DNA from: an uncultured Ruminococcus sp.
GTDB taxonomy: Bacteria; Bacillota; Clostridia; Oscillospirales; Ruminococcaceae
DNA: 30,027 nt
Direction of reading: 5' to 3'
Assembly: GCA_902464115.1 (NCBI GenBank)
Contig: CABQIF010000010.1
Location: 1 to 30,027 of the forward strand
A program made the position numbers and the translations under genes. Within the stretch, counting starts at the first letter, position 1. Each line of letters starts with the position of its first letter. The notes beneath the pieces were generated by a model, which had not been told where the DNA came from, did no database searches, and saw only the letters and a program-made list of their open reading frames with translations. Of the stretch, positions 1 through 6,964 are shown piece after piece.

Positions 1-73
1 ATTTTTGAAAAACTGCTGCACCGAAAAACTTTTTAGCTGCCTGCGGCTCGAATTTTTAACGCAATCCGTCTGA

Positions 74-1003
74 TTATTCTGCAAACATCGGGGTGGACAA
101 GTACCGTTCCCCAGTATCCGGCAACAGTGCAACAATGACTTTGCCCTTGTTCTCCGGACGCTTTGCCAGTTGAATCGCTGCCCAAACTGCTGCACCAGAA
201 GAAATTCCCACCAGAACCCCTTCGTTCCGAGCAATCTTTCTGCCCGTTTCAAATGCGGCTTCGTTCTCAACGGCAATGACTTCATCATAGATCTTGGTAT
301 CCAATGTTTCCGGCACAAACCCAGCACCAATGCCCTGAATTTTATGTGCTCCTGCAAAGCCCTCGGACAACACCGGAGAACTCTTCGGCTCTACGGCAAC
401 AATCTTTACATTCGGATTCTGTTCTTTCAGATATGCACCAACACCGCTGATCGTACCGCCTGTTCCAACACCAGCTACAAAAATATCGACCTTTCCGTCG
501 GTATCATCCCAAATTTCTACGCCAGTTGTTTTCTTGTGGGCTTCCGGATTTGCCGGATTGGTGAACTGCGACGGAATAAAGCTGTTCGGAATCTGCACTG
601 CCAGTTCGTCTGCCTTTTCAATCGCACCTTTCATGCCCTTTGCACCCTCCGTCAGCACCAGTTCTGCACCGTATGCTTTCATCAGATTTCTGCGTTCTAC
701 ACTCATCGTTTCCGGCATGGTGATAATCAGCCGATAGCCTCTTGCAGCTGCAACCGATGCCAGACCAATGCCTGTATTTCCGCTGGTTGGTTCAATCAGA
801 ACACTGTCCGGATGTAACAAGCCCTGCTCTTCGGCTTCGTCAATCATTGCCTTTGCAATCCGGTCTTTTACGCTGCCAGCCGGATTGAAATATTCCAGTT
901 TGCCCAGCAGGGTTGCTTGCAACTGTTCTTCCTGCTCGGTGTGGGTCAGTTCCAACAAGGGAGTATGTCCGATTAAGTCTGTAATTTTCTGTACAATTTT
1001 CAT
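74..1003 (-). CDS. cysK: Cysteine synthase A (O-acetylserine sulfhydrylase)
   Basis: PLP-dependent enzyme that makes L-cysteine from O-acetylserine and sulfide in the cytoplasm. The 309-residue protein has the usual family length. Visible motifs are the PLP-lysine segment NPAGSVKDR (K46 is the Schiff-base lysine), the substrate-loop PTSGNTG near residue 73, and the phosphate-binding glycine stretch VGTGGTISGVG near residue 178. The ATG start has GGAAG 8 bases upstream. It is monocistronic: its own consensus promoter lies just upstream, and the next minus-strand gene ends about 170 bases away. I see no T-box in the short leader and no convincing terminator in the 73 bases before the window edge. 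The family call is firm. CysK and CysM cannot be fully separated by eye, but CysK fits best. Confidence 0.96.
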   Translation of the reverse strand: MKIVQKITDLIGHTPLLELTHTEQEEQLQATLLGKLEYFNPAGSVKDRIAKAMIDEAEEQGLLHPDSVLIEPTSGNTGIGLASVAAARGYRLIITMPETMSVERRNLMKAYGAELVLTEGAKGMKGAIEKADELAVQIPNSFIPSQFTNPANPEAHKKTTGVEIWDDTDGKVDIFVAGVGTGGTISGVGAYLKEQNPNVKIVAVEPKSSPVLSEGFAGAHKIQGIGAGFVPETLDTKIYDEVIAVENEAAFETGRKIARNEGVLVGISSGAAVWAAIQLAKRPENKGKVIVALLPDTGERYLSTPMFAE

Positions 1004-1075
1004 ATCTGTAACTTCCTTCCCATCAGCTTGGAATCCTACTGCTTACCAGAATTCCGATTTGATTGATATGCAATC

Positions 1076-1104
1076 ATTATAGCAAATTTTCTCTGGATTG
1101 TCAA
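1076..1104 (-). promoter_or_regulatory. SigA-type promoter of cysK
   Basis: On the minus strand a perfect TTGACA (1099-1104), a 17-bp spacer and a perfect TATAAT (1076-1081) lie about 70 bases upstream of the cysK start. No clear operator is seen. A partial inverted repeat (GGAAT...ATTCC) lies in the leader near 1030-1055 and may be chance. Confidence 0.85.
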
Positions 1105-1173
1105 GCAAGTTGACAGATTTTGCAGAGAAATTCTGCCCGAATTTTGTGGATTTTGTAAGAAATTTTGCAATCC

Positions 1174-1836
1174 TTATTGTGCGAGTTTCCGCTTCTGGAT
1201 GGTTGCCCAAATTCGCATAATCTGCCCTAAAACGACACCAACCAGAACCGCTGCTAAAATCGTTCCGATACCAACACTGCCGAACTGATGAAGCACCAGC
1301 AGGCATGTGGTCAGGGAAATGACGACCATCGTCAAATCAAATGCAACTTTGACTTTCGGAAAAGCAATCTTGGTTACCTCTGAAACTGCCTGCATGACAC
1401 CCTCCCCAGCCAGCGGCATGATATTTGCCGGCATATAGAAGAAAATGCCGATTGCAACCAGAACAATGCTGACCAGACACATGCCAATCCGAAGGGCAAA
1501 GTTGTGAACAGTCGGTGCAAAGGTCATCAGATAATTGCAGAATGTCGTAAAATAGCCGAACACAATGCCGACTGGAATTTGCAGCAGCGACTTCAACTGA
1601 AATTGTTTCCGCAAAATCAAAACTTGAATCAAAACCAGAACGCAGTGAAATAAAATCGTTGCTTTGCCCATTTCCAGCCCCCAGCAACGTGTAACGGTAT
1701 ACGGAATCGAGCTGACCGGCGAAACGCCTAGATTCGATTTGACAGAAATCGCAATGCCTGCTGTCATAATAAATAAGCCGACAAAATAACAAATCAGCCG
1801 ATTCGGGAATGAACGTGTTTTCTCAATGGTTTCCAT
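1174..1836 (-). CDS. YczE/YyaS/YitT-type integral membrane protein
   Basis: A 220-residue polytopic membrane protein of the YczE/YitT-like family (DUF6198 type), whose molecular role is unknown. The sequence shows about five to six hydrophobic segments, an early conserved region (AISVKSNLGVSPVSSIPY) and a C-terminal glycine-rich helix (VGIGTILAAVLVGVVLGQI), both typical of this family. The start is placed at the second Met (METIEK). The Shine-Dalgarno AGGAGG (1843-1848) abuts an ATG at 1842 with no spacing but sits 6 bases from the ATG at 1836. That Shine-Dalgarno runs into the stop codon of the MarR gene, so the two are translationally linked in one operon. A transport or stress role under MarR control is an inference from context only. 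Confidence 0.8.
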   Translation of the reverse strand: METIEKTRSFPNRLICYFVGLFIMTAGIAISVKSNLGVSPVSSIPYTVTRCWGLEMGKATILFHCVLVLIQVLILRKQFQLKSLLQIPVGIVFGYFTTFCNYLMTFAPTVHNFALRIGMCLVSIVLVAIGIFFYMPANIMPLAGEGVMQAVSEVTKIAFPKVKVAFDLTMVVISLTTCLLVLHQFGSVGIGTILAAVLVGVVLGQIMRIWATIQKRKLAQ

Positions 1837-1847
1837 AAACATCCTCC

Positions 1848-2270
1848 TTATGCCTTTGATTCAAAATTTTTGTGAATCCGCAGGAGATAGGCACATAACG
1901 CCTGCTGTTCCGCCGCAGTAAACCCCTGTAATGCGGTCTGTTCAATCTCTGCAAACGCAGCATCGACACATTTCAGCTGCTCTTTTCCCTTTTCTGTCAA
2001 GAAAATATGCCAGCTTCTCCGGTTGCCGTCCAAGGTTTTCCGTTCAATCAGGTTCGCCTTTTCCATACCATTTAAAATGGAAGTCAGCGATGCTGGTTCA
2101 ATCTGACAGGCAGCAGCAATTTCCCGCTGGGTCGTTCCATTGTGTTCTTTTAAGTAGTCCAACACTTTTGGCTGTCCGATACTCAGCCCTGTTTCCTTGA
2201 TTTTCCCGAATAACGTCTTTTGAAATAGAAAATGGTCTGCCATCAACAAATAATGCAGCGTTTCTTTCAT
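1848..2270 (-). CDS. MarR-family transcriptional regulator
   Basis: Winged-helix DNA-binding repressor of 140 residues, typical for MarR. The region around residues 30-100 reads as helix-turn-helix plus wing, with GTTQREIAAACQIEPASLTSILNGMEKANLIERK and then the wing DGNRRSWHIFLTEKG, split here only for reading. Start chosen at MKETLHYLL, which has a strong GGGAGGGGG upstream. A longer reading frame upstream would run through the promoter and operator and is rejected. It is the first gene of a two-gene operon with the YczE-like membrane protein. A perfect palindrome over the transcription start suggests autorepression. The effector is unknown. Confidence 0.9.
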   Translation of the reverse strand: MKETLHYLLMADHFLFQKTLFGKIKETGLSIGQPKVLDYLKEHNGTTQREIAAACQIEPASLTSILNGMEKANLIERKTLDGNRRSWHIFLTEKGKEQLKCVDAAFAEIEQTALQGFTAAEQQALCAYLLRIHKNFESKA

Positions 2271-2294
2271 GGATGTTCCCCCTCCCAAAATAGA

Positions 2295-2354
2295 TAGAAT
2301 CCTAACGATTAGGATTCTAACAATTATTATATCTCTTTTTCGATTGGCTGTCAA
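2295..2354 (-). promoter_or_regulatory. Promoter and palindromic operator of the marR operon
   Basis: Minus-strand TTGACA (2349-2354), 17-bp spacer and TATAAT (2326-2331) are perfect consensus elements. Directly downstream lies a perfect inverted repeat with 11-bp arms: TAGAATCCTAA at 2295-2305 and its complement at 2309-2319, separated by CGA. The repeat covers the predicted transcription start, the classic position for a MarR dimer that blocks its own promoter. MarR as the binder is inferred from adjacency and geometry. Confidence 0.85.
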
Positions 2355-2405
2355 TTCGCAGATTGCACCATTTTTTCCACAAATCAAATCATTTTTCCAA
2401 CGACA

Positions 2406-2445
2406 AAAAAGCTGTAAGCATCCACAGGGACACTTACAGCTTTTT
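2406..2445 (-). terminator. Intrinsic terminator after the adhE-phosphotransferase unit
   Basis: A 13-bp perfect stem (AAAAAGCTGTAAG at 2406-2418 with CTTACAGCTTTTT at 2433-2445) with a 14-base loop. On the minus strand it ends in a run of six T, about 45 bases after the phosphotransferase stop. The A/T-rich flanks also give a U-run on the plus strand, but no plus-strand gene ends here. Confidence 0.85.
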
Positions 2446-2489
2446 ATAAAAATTGGGAGGAGAACCTGTTTTTTCGTCAGGCAGGAAGC

Positions 2490-3230
2490 TTATTCATACT
2501 GCACCACGTTTGCCCAACGCAGCAGAATTTCCCGTTCGGATTCGTTGCCCTTTACCAGCTGAGAAGCTGCCACGATCGGCATCCAGGAACGCACATACTG
2601 CTTTGCAATGTCGTTCTTTTCGCAGAAAATCTGCAAGTACTGTTCGGCAACGTCTTCCTTACCGCTCAGGCAAAACAGCAGATACGTTCTTGCTGCATCT
2701 GCACTGGCATTGCCCTGTGTCACATGTGACCAGTCAATCACATACCAGTCACCATCCGGTGTTACAATGACATTGCTCGGGTTGAAATCGCCGTGGCAAA
2801 TCTTTTCATGTTCCCGCATACCATTTAACCGCATATGCAGTTCATAGCGTGTGGTTGCATCCAGACCGGATTCCCGAATCTTCCGGTTCATCTTGTCTTT
2901 CAGGCGGTTCAGCAGCGGTGCACGCTTGCTGAGGATCTCGCTCTGCAATGCAACAAACTGTTCCAGATATTCGCTCATCTTTTCCGGATGGGCTGCCATC
3001 AGCGATTCGAGCGTTTCGCCCTCGATGAATTCGGTCACAATCGTCCACTGTCCATCGATCTGCTTGACTTCGAGCAGCTTCGGAATCTGCAAGCCGGTTT
3101 CTTCCACTCTTGCCTGATTCAATGCTTCATTCAAAATATCGGACTTCTGGAACGATGCTCCGAACACTTTCAGCCGGAGGTTGCCGTCCTGATAACTTTT
3201 CTTGTTTGGTTGTTCTGATAATACCCGCAT
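2490..3230 (-). CDS. APH/choline-kinase-like phosphotransferase
   Basis: A 246-residue small-molecule kinase of the aminoglycoside-phosphotransferase fold. The catalytic loop HGDFNPSNV (H146, D148, N153) and the following metal-binding VIDWSH (D166) match the family signature, and LRLKVF (K21) is a plausible ATP-binding lysine. The substrate is unknown. The family includes antibiotic kinases, choline/homoserine kinases and many uncharacterised paralogues, so a resistance role should not be assumed. Start chosen at MRVLSEQ, with GGAGGGTGAG upstream. An in-frame extension would overlap the adhE 3' end. It lies 17 bases after adhE on the same strand and ahead of a shared terminator, so it is probably cotranscribed with adhE, an odd pairing. 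Confidence 0.8.
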   Translation of the reverse strand: MRVLSEQPNKKSYQDGNLRLKVFGASFQKSDILNEALNQARVEETGLQIPKLLEVKQIDGQWTIVTEFIEGETLESLMAAHPEKMSEYLEQFVALQSEILSKRAPLLNRLKDKMNRKIRESGLDATTRYELHMRLNGMREHEKICHGDFNPSNVIVTPDGDWYVIDWSHVTQGNASADAARTYLLFCLSGKEDVAEQYLQIFCEKNDIAKQYVRSWMPIVAASQLVKGNESEREILLRWANVVQYE

Positions 3231-3247
3231 GTTTCTCACCCTCCTGC

Positions 3248-5866
3248 TTATTCGCCGTAATATGCTTTCAGATACATTGCCTTGATTTCCGACATCAGCG
3301 GATACCGTGGGTTTGCTCCGGTGCACTGGTCATCGAATGCCTGCTCGACCATTTCATCCAATGTTGCAAGGAAATCTTCTTCCTTTACACCGTAATCCCG
3401 AATGGTCTTCTTGATGCCAACCCGTTCCTTGAGGGCTTCAATCTTTGCAATCAGCTGTTCCAGCAATTCTTCATCGCTGTTTCCGCTCAAGCCTAAGAAC
3501 CGTGCTACTTCTGCATAGCGTTCCAGTGTGTGCGGATATGCATACTGCGAGAATGTGCCCATCTTCTGCGGTCTTGGGTCAGCGTTATAACGCATTACAT
3601 CCGTCAGCAGCACTGCATTTGCAACGCCGTGCGGCAGGTGGTGGAACGCACCCAGTTTATGTGCCATGGAGTGGCAAACGCCGAGGAATGCATTTGCAAA
3701 TGCCATACCAGCCATAGTGGAAGCATTCGCCATCTTTTCTCTTGCCACCGGTTCATTCAGACCGTTGTCATAGCAAGCTGGCAGATAGGTGAAGATATTC
3801 TGAATCGCTCTCAGTGCCAGACCATCTGTGAAATCGGTTGCCATGACAGATGCATATGCCTCCAGAGAGTGTACCAGTGCATCAATACCAGAGGCAGCCG
3901 TCAAGCCCTTCGGCTGTGTCATCATCAAATCGGTGTCCACAATTGCCATATTCGGCAGCAGTGCATAGTCTGCCAGCGGATACTTGACACCGGTCTTTTC
4001 ATCGGTGATGACTGCAAACGGTGTTACTTCTGAACCCGTACCGGAAGAGGTCGGAACAGCAATGAAATATGCCTTTTCGCCCATAGTCGGGAACGTATAA
4101 ACACGCTTCCGGATGTCCAAGAACCGCATTGCCATGTCCATAAAGTCTGCTTCCGGATGTTCGTACATCACCCACATAATCTTTGCAGCGTCCATGGCAG
4201 AACCGCCGCCCAGTGCAATGATGACATCTGGTGCAAAGGCACGCATTTCTTCTGCACCACGCTTTGCACAAGCAAGAGTCGGATCTGGTTCCACGTCAGA
4301 GAAAATCTGATAGGCAATGCCCAGTTCATGCAGCTGGTCGGTGATGCAGTGAATTGTTCCGCTCTGGAACAGGAAACGGTCGGTTACAACAAATGCCTTC
4401 TGCTTGCCGAGAACCTGCTTCAGCTCCCGCATTGCAACCGGCAGACAACCCTTCTTAAAGTATACCTTCTGCGGTGTCCGGAACCAAAGCATATTTTCTC
4501 TCCTCTCTGCAACGGTCTTAATATTTAATAAGTGCTTTACGCCGACATTTTCAGAAACAGAGTTGCCGCCCCAAGAGCCGCAGCCCAATGTCAAAGATGG
4601 TGCTAAGTTAAAGTTGTACAAGTCACCGATACCGCCATGAGAAGACGGGGTATTGACCACAATGCGGCAAGCCTTCATACGTGCTGCAAACTGGTCTAAC
4701 CGTTCCCGTTCGTGAACCGTATCGATATACAGAGAAGCAGTGTGACCATAGCCGCCATCCTGTACCAGCTGGTCAGCCTTGTTCAGGGCATCTGCAAAAT
4801 CTGCTGCATGGTACATTGCCAGAACCGGCGACAGCTTTTCATGTGCAAATTCTTCTTCTAAGTCTACAGATTCTACTTCCCCGATCAGAATCTTTGTCCG
4901 TGGGTCAACGGTAACGCCTGCCAGCTCAGCAATCTTTGCTGCTGGCTGTCCGACGATCTTACTATTCAAAGCACCATTGATCAAAATGGTCTTTCTTACC
5001 TTTTCGGTTTCTTCCGGTGTCAGGACATAGCAGCCGGTCTTGATAAATTCTGCCTTTACCTGGTCATAAATGCTGTCGTCTACAATCACAGACTGTTCGG
5101 ACGCACAAATCATACCATTGTCGAACGTCTTGGAATGCACGATGGAGTTGACTGCCAGCAGAATATCTGCGGTCTTGTCAATGACTGCCGGTGTATTTCC
5201 TGCACCAACGCCGAGAGCCGGCTTTCCGCTGGAGTAAGCAGCTTTTACCATGCCCGGACCACCTGTTGCCAGAATCAAATCTGCTTCCTGCATCAGGGTG
5301 TTAGTCAGTTCCAACGACGGCACATCAATCCAGCCGATGATGTCCTTTGGTGCACCTGCTGCAACCGCTGCATCCAATACGATTTTTGCAGCGGCAATGG
5401 TGGATTTCTTTGCACGTGGGTGCGGAGAAATCAAAACTGCATTTCTGGTTTTTAAACAAATCAAGGTCTTGAAAATGGCGGTAGAAGTCGGGTTTGTGGT
5501 CGGAATAACGGCTGCAATGACACCGATTGGTTCTGCAATCCGCTTGGTACCGAATGCCTTGTCTTCTTCTACGACACCGCAAGTTTTGGTATCCTTATAA
5601 GCGTTATAGATATATTCCGCCGCATAGTTGTTCTTGATGACTTTGTCTTCCACAACGCCCATGCCGGTTTCTGCCACTGCCATCTTTGCCAGCGGAATGC
5701 GTGCCTGATTGGCTGCCAGTGCCGCTGCACGGAAAATACAGTCTACCTGTTCCTGTGTGTAGGTAGCAAATTTTGCCTGTGCTGTTCGAAGGGCTGCCAA
5801 TTTCTCTTCCAATGCCGGTACATTGTCGACCAGACCGACCGTCATCTGTTCTGTTTTTTCCGTCAT
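3248..5866 (-). CDS. adhE: Bifunctional aldehyde-alcohol dehydrogenase
   Basis: Reduces acetyl-CoA to acetaldehyde and then ethanol, oxidising two NADH; the main ethanol-forming fermentation enzyme, which assembles into cytoplasmic spirosome filaments. The 872-residue length is standard. The N-terminal half (about 1-440) is a CoA-acylating aldehyde dehydrogenase with nucleotide-binding GVGAGNTPAV near residue 220 and catalytic C254 in FDNGMICASEQS. The C-terminal half is an iron-dependent alcohol dehydrogenase with GGGSAMDAAK, GSGTGSEVTPF and the metal-binding histidines in GVCHSMAHKLGAFHHLPHG. Start chosen at MTEKTEQ, with AGGAG 8 bases upstream; an in-frame ATG 30 bases earlier lacks a good ribosome site. 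Its promoter carries tandem Rex-like repeats, which fits NADH-responsive control. Confidence 0.97.
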   Translation of the reverse strand: MTEKTEQMTVGLVDNVPALEEKLAALRTAQAKFATYTQEQVDCIFRAAALAANQARIPLAKMAVAETGMGVVEDKVIKNNYAAEYIYNAYKDTKTCGVVEEDKAFGTKRIAEPIGVIAAVIPTTNPTSTAIFKTLICLKTRNAVLISPHPRAKKSTIAAAKIVLDAAVAAGAPKDIIGWIDVPSLELTNTLMQEADLILATGGPGMVKAAYSSGKPALGVGAGNTPAVIDKTADILLAVNSIVHSKTFDNGMICASEQSVIVDDSIYDQVKAEFIKTGCYVLTPEETEKVRKTILINGALNSKIVGQPAAKIAELAGVTVDPRTKILIGEVESVDLEEEFAHEKLSPVLAMYHAADFADALNKADQLVQDGGYGHTASLYIDTVHERERLDQFAARMKACRIVVNTPSSHGGIGDLYNFNLAPSLTLGCGSWGGNSVSENVGVKHLLNIKTVAERRENMLWFRTPQKVYFKKGCLPVAMRELKQVLGKQKAFVVTDRFLFQSGTIHCITDQLHELGIAYQIFSDVEPDPTLACAKRGAEEMRAFAPDVIIALGGGSAMDAAKIMWVMYEHPEADFMDMAMRFLDIRKRVYTFPTMGEKAYFIAVPTSSGTGSEVTPFAVITDEKTGVKYPLADYALLPNMAIVDTDLMMTQPKGLTAASGIDALVHSLEAYASVMATDFTDGLALRAIQNIFTYLPACYDNGLNEPVAREKMANASTMAGMAFANAFLGVCHSMAHKLGAFHHLPHGVANAVLLTDVMRYNADPRPQKMGTFSQYAYPHTLERYAEVARFLGLSGNSDEELLEQLIAKIEALKERVGIKKTIRDYGVKEEDFLATLDEMVEQAFDDQCTGANPRYPLMSEIKAMYLKAYYGE

Positions 5867-5923
5867 ATGCAAATCTCCTATCAATTTGATTTTCAAGAAC
5901 CAGTTTCTCCGGTTTCTGCTGTT

Positions 5924-5977
5924 ATTATACCATATTGTTATTTTTTTGTCAATCTCAAATCGTTATTTTTTTGTCAA
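5924..5977 (-). promoter_or_regulatory. adhE promoter with two tandem Rex-like sites
   Basis: Minus-strand TTGACA (5947-5952), 17-bp spacer and TATAAT (5924-5929). The -35 is part of an 18-base unit (plus strand TTGTTATTTTTTTGTCAA, 5935-5952) that recurs 25 bases upstream with one change (5960-5977). The unit resembles the clostridial Rex consensus TTGTTAANNNNTTAACAA in its outer TTG...CAA ends and A/T core, but it is an imperfect palindrome. Rex repression of adhE at high NAD+ is known in Firmicutes. The assignment here is inference from target gene and similarity. Confidence 0.65.
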
Positions 5978-6168
5978 ACTTTCTTTTGAAACAAAAACGC
6001 CGTTCTTCAACAGTTAGTTAGCACTAACCGCTTTTGTTTCTTCTGCTTTTTTCTCAAAAAAACCAAAAAAGAAAACTCCCTGAAATTCGCTTTTTGTTCC
6101 ATTTCCCTGCTTTCTCTGCACCCCATCCGACTTTTTTCAGAAATTTCGACACCTTTTCCGAAATACGA
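5978..6168. other. Divergent intergenic spacer without a gene
   Basis: A/T-rich, pyrimidine-biased spacer between the adhE and pyr promoters. Short open frames here lack ribosome sites and family resemblance. The one clear structure is a 6-bp-arm palindrome, GTTAGT (6013-6018) with ACTAAC (6023-6028) around TAGC. It could be a regulator site upstream of adhE or simply chance. Confidence 0.6.
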
Positions 6169-6197
6169 TTGACATTCCAGCGGATCTGTGGTATAAT
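6169..6197 (+). promoter_or_regulatory. SigA-type promoter of the pyr operon
   Basis: TTGACA (6169-6174), a 17-bp spacer and TATAAT (6192-6197), with a TGG extended -10 just before the hexamer. This is the only strong plus-strand promoter seen ahead of the pyrR-to-ruvX gene run. Confidence 0.88.
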
Positions 6198-6211
6198 AAC
6201 AACAATAAATT

Positions 6212-6254
6212 CCTTTAAGTCGATCCAGAGAGGTCGAAAAGGCGTTTCATGCTT
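6212..6254 (+). promoter_or_regulatory. PyrR-binding leader element (pyr attenuator)
   Basis: The leader contains GATCCAGAGAGGTC (6222-6235), matching the conserved PyrR-binding loop, inside a stem closed by CCTTT (6212-6216) and AAAGG (6238-6242). In pyr operons, UMP-bound PyrR stabilises this anti-antiterminator so the downstream terminator forms. A tentative antiterminator is GCG plus TGCTT (6242-6254) pairing with AAGCACGC (6323-6330), which would overlap both the PyrR stem and the terminator arm. An extra 8-bp hairpin, AGATTGTA/TACAATCT (6260-6287), lies between them. Confidence 0.88.
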
Positions 6255-6326
6255 GCGGCAGATTGTACCCCATTGCGGCTACAATCTCATTTTTCAGCCC
6301 TCATTGCAACCATTTGCAGGAAAAGC

Positions 6327-6362
6327 ACGCTGACTCGTCCAAGGATGAGTGAGCGTTTTTTT
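6327..6362 (+). terminator. Attenuator terminator of the pyr leader
   Basis: Stem ACGCT-G-ACTCGTCC against GGATGAGT-G-AGCGT (6327-6356), with one G-G mismatch, one G-U pair and a 2-base AA loop, followed by seven T (6356-6362). It ends about 40 bases before pyrR. Position and strength fit the UMP-controlled attenuator. Confidence 0.92.
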
Positions 6363-6402
6363 GTGTGCAAAAATCCATTGACAGGAAGGAGGAACTCCCA
6401 CT

Positions 6403-6915
6403 TTGAAAACCATTATGGATGCATCCGCCATCCAGCGTGCGATTACCCGCATCACTTATGAGATTCTCGAACGCAACCACGGTGCAGACCAGCTTGCCGT
6501 CATCGGCATTTATTCCAGAGGCGTAATCTTGGCGGAACGCATTGTGGAACGCATTGCAGAACTGGAACACCGACAAGTGGAACTCGGTGCGTTGGATATT
6601 ACCACCTATCGAGATGATAAGGTTGTCCCCAATCACGCAGAAAAAACAAAAATTGATTTTTCTGTTCAGGATAAAAAAATCATTCTGGTGGATGATGTCC
6701 TTTATACGGGCAGAAGCTGCCGTGCCGCCATGGATGCCGTTCTGGAACGGGGCAGACCCACCAGCATTCAGCTTGCCGTGCTGATTGACCGTGGCCATCG
6801 GGAATTGCCCATCCGTCCGGACTATGTTGGGAAGAACCTCCCGACTGCACAGACGGAAACCGTGAAAGTTTCTGTCAACGAATTGGACGATGCGGACTGT
6901 GTCACCATTTTTTAA
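6403..6915 (+). CDS. pyrR: PyrR: pyr attenuation regulator / uracil phosphoribosyltransferase
   Basis: UMP-sensing RNA-binding protein that promotes termination in pyr leaders and has side uracil phosphoribosyltransferase activity. The 170-residue protein has the PRPP-binding signature KIILVDDVLYTGRS (about 92-105), the early MDASAIQRAITRITYEI, and GIYSRGV near residue 35. The start is a TTG: AAGGAAGGAGG-type sequence (6382-6392) sits 10 bases upstream, while the next in-frame ATG would be 22 bases away. It is the first gene of the operon it controls, directly downstream of a recognisable PyrR site and terminator. Confidence 0.95.
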   Translation: MKTIMDASAIQRAITRITYEILERNHGADQLAVIGIYSRGVILAERIVERIAELEHRQVELGALDITTYRDDKVVPNHAEKTKIDFSVQDKKIILVDDVLYTGRSCRAAMDAVLERGRPTSIQLAVLIDRGHRELPIRPDYVGKNLPTAQTETVKVSVNELDDADCVTIF

Positions 6916-6964
6916 TCATCCGGTTTTCCCCCACCATTCATTGACTGAGAGGACGGTGCAACTT

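Noticed and set aside
1..73. Terminator for cysK at the left edge
   Set aside because: Only short, poorly paired arms (AGCC/GGCT region) are visible and the sequence is cut by the window edge.
170..817. 215-codon plus-strand frame
   Set aside because: Lies wholly antisense to cysK, cysteine-rich random composition, no ribosome site.
1106..1173. GCAGA/TCTGC stem as terminator of the marR operon
   Set aside because: Five base pairs only and no T-run on the minus strand.
6013..6028. GTTAGT-TAGC-ACTAAC palindrome as a DtxR-type iron site
   Set aside because: The half-site vaguely resembles metal-regulator boxes, but it is short, lies about 60 bp upstream of the adhE -35 and has no iron gene nearby.
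6034..6333. 99-codon plus-strand frame over the pyr promoter and leader
   Set aside because: It spans the promoter, PyrR site and part of the attenuator, which explain the sequence better.
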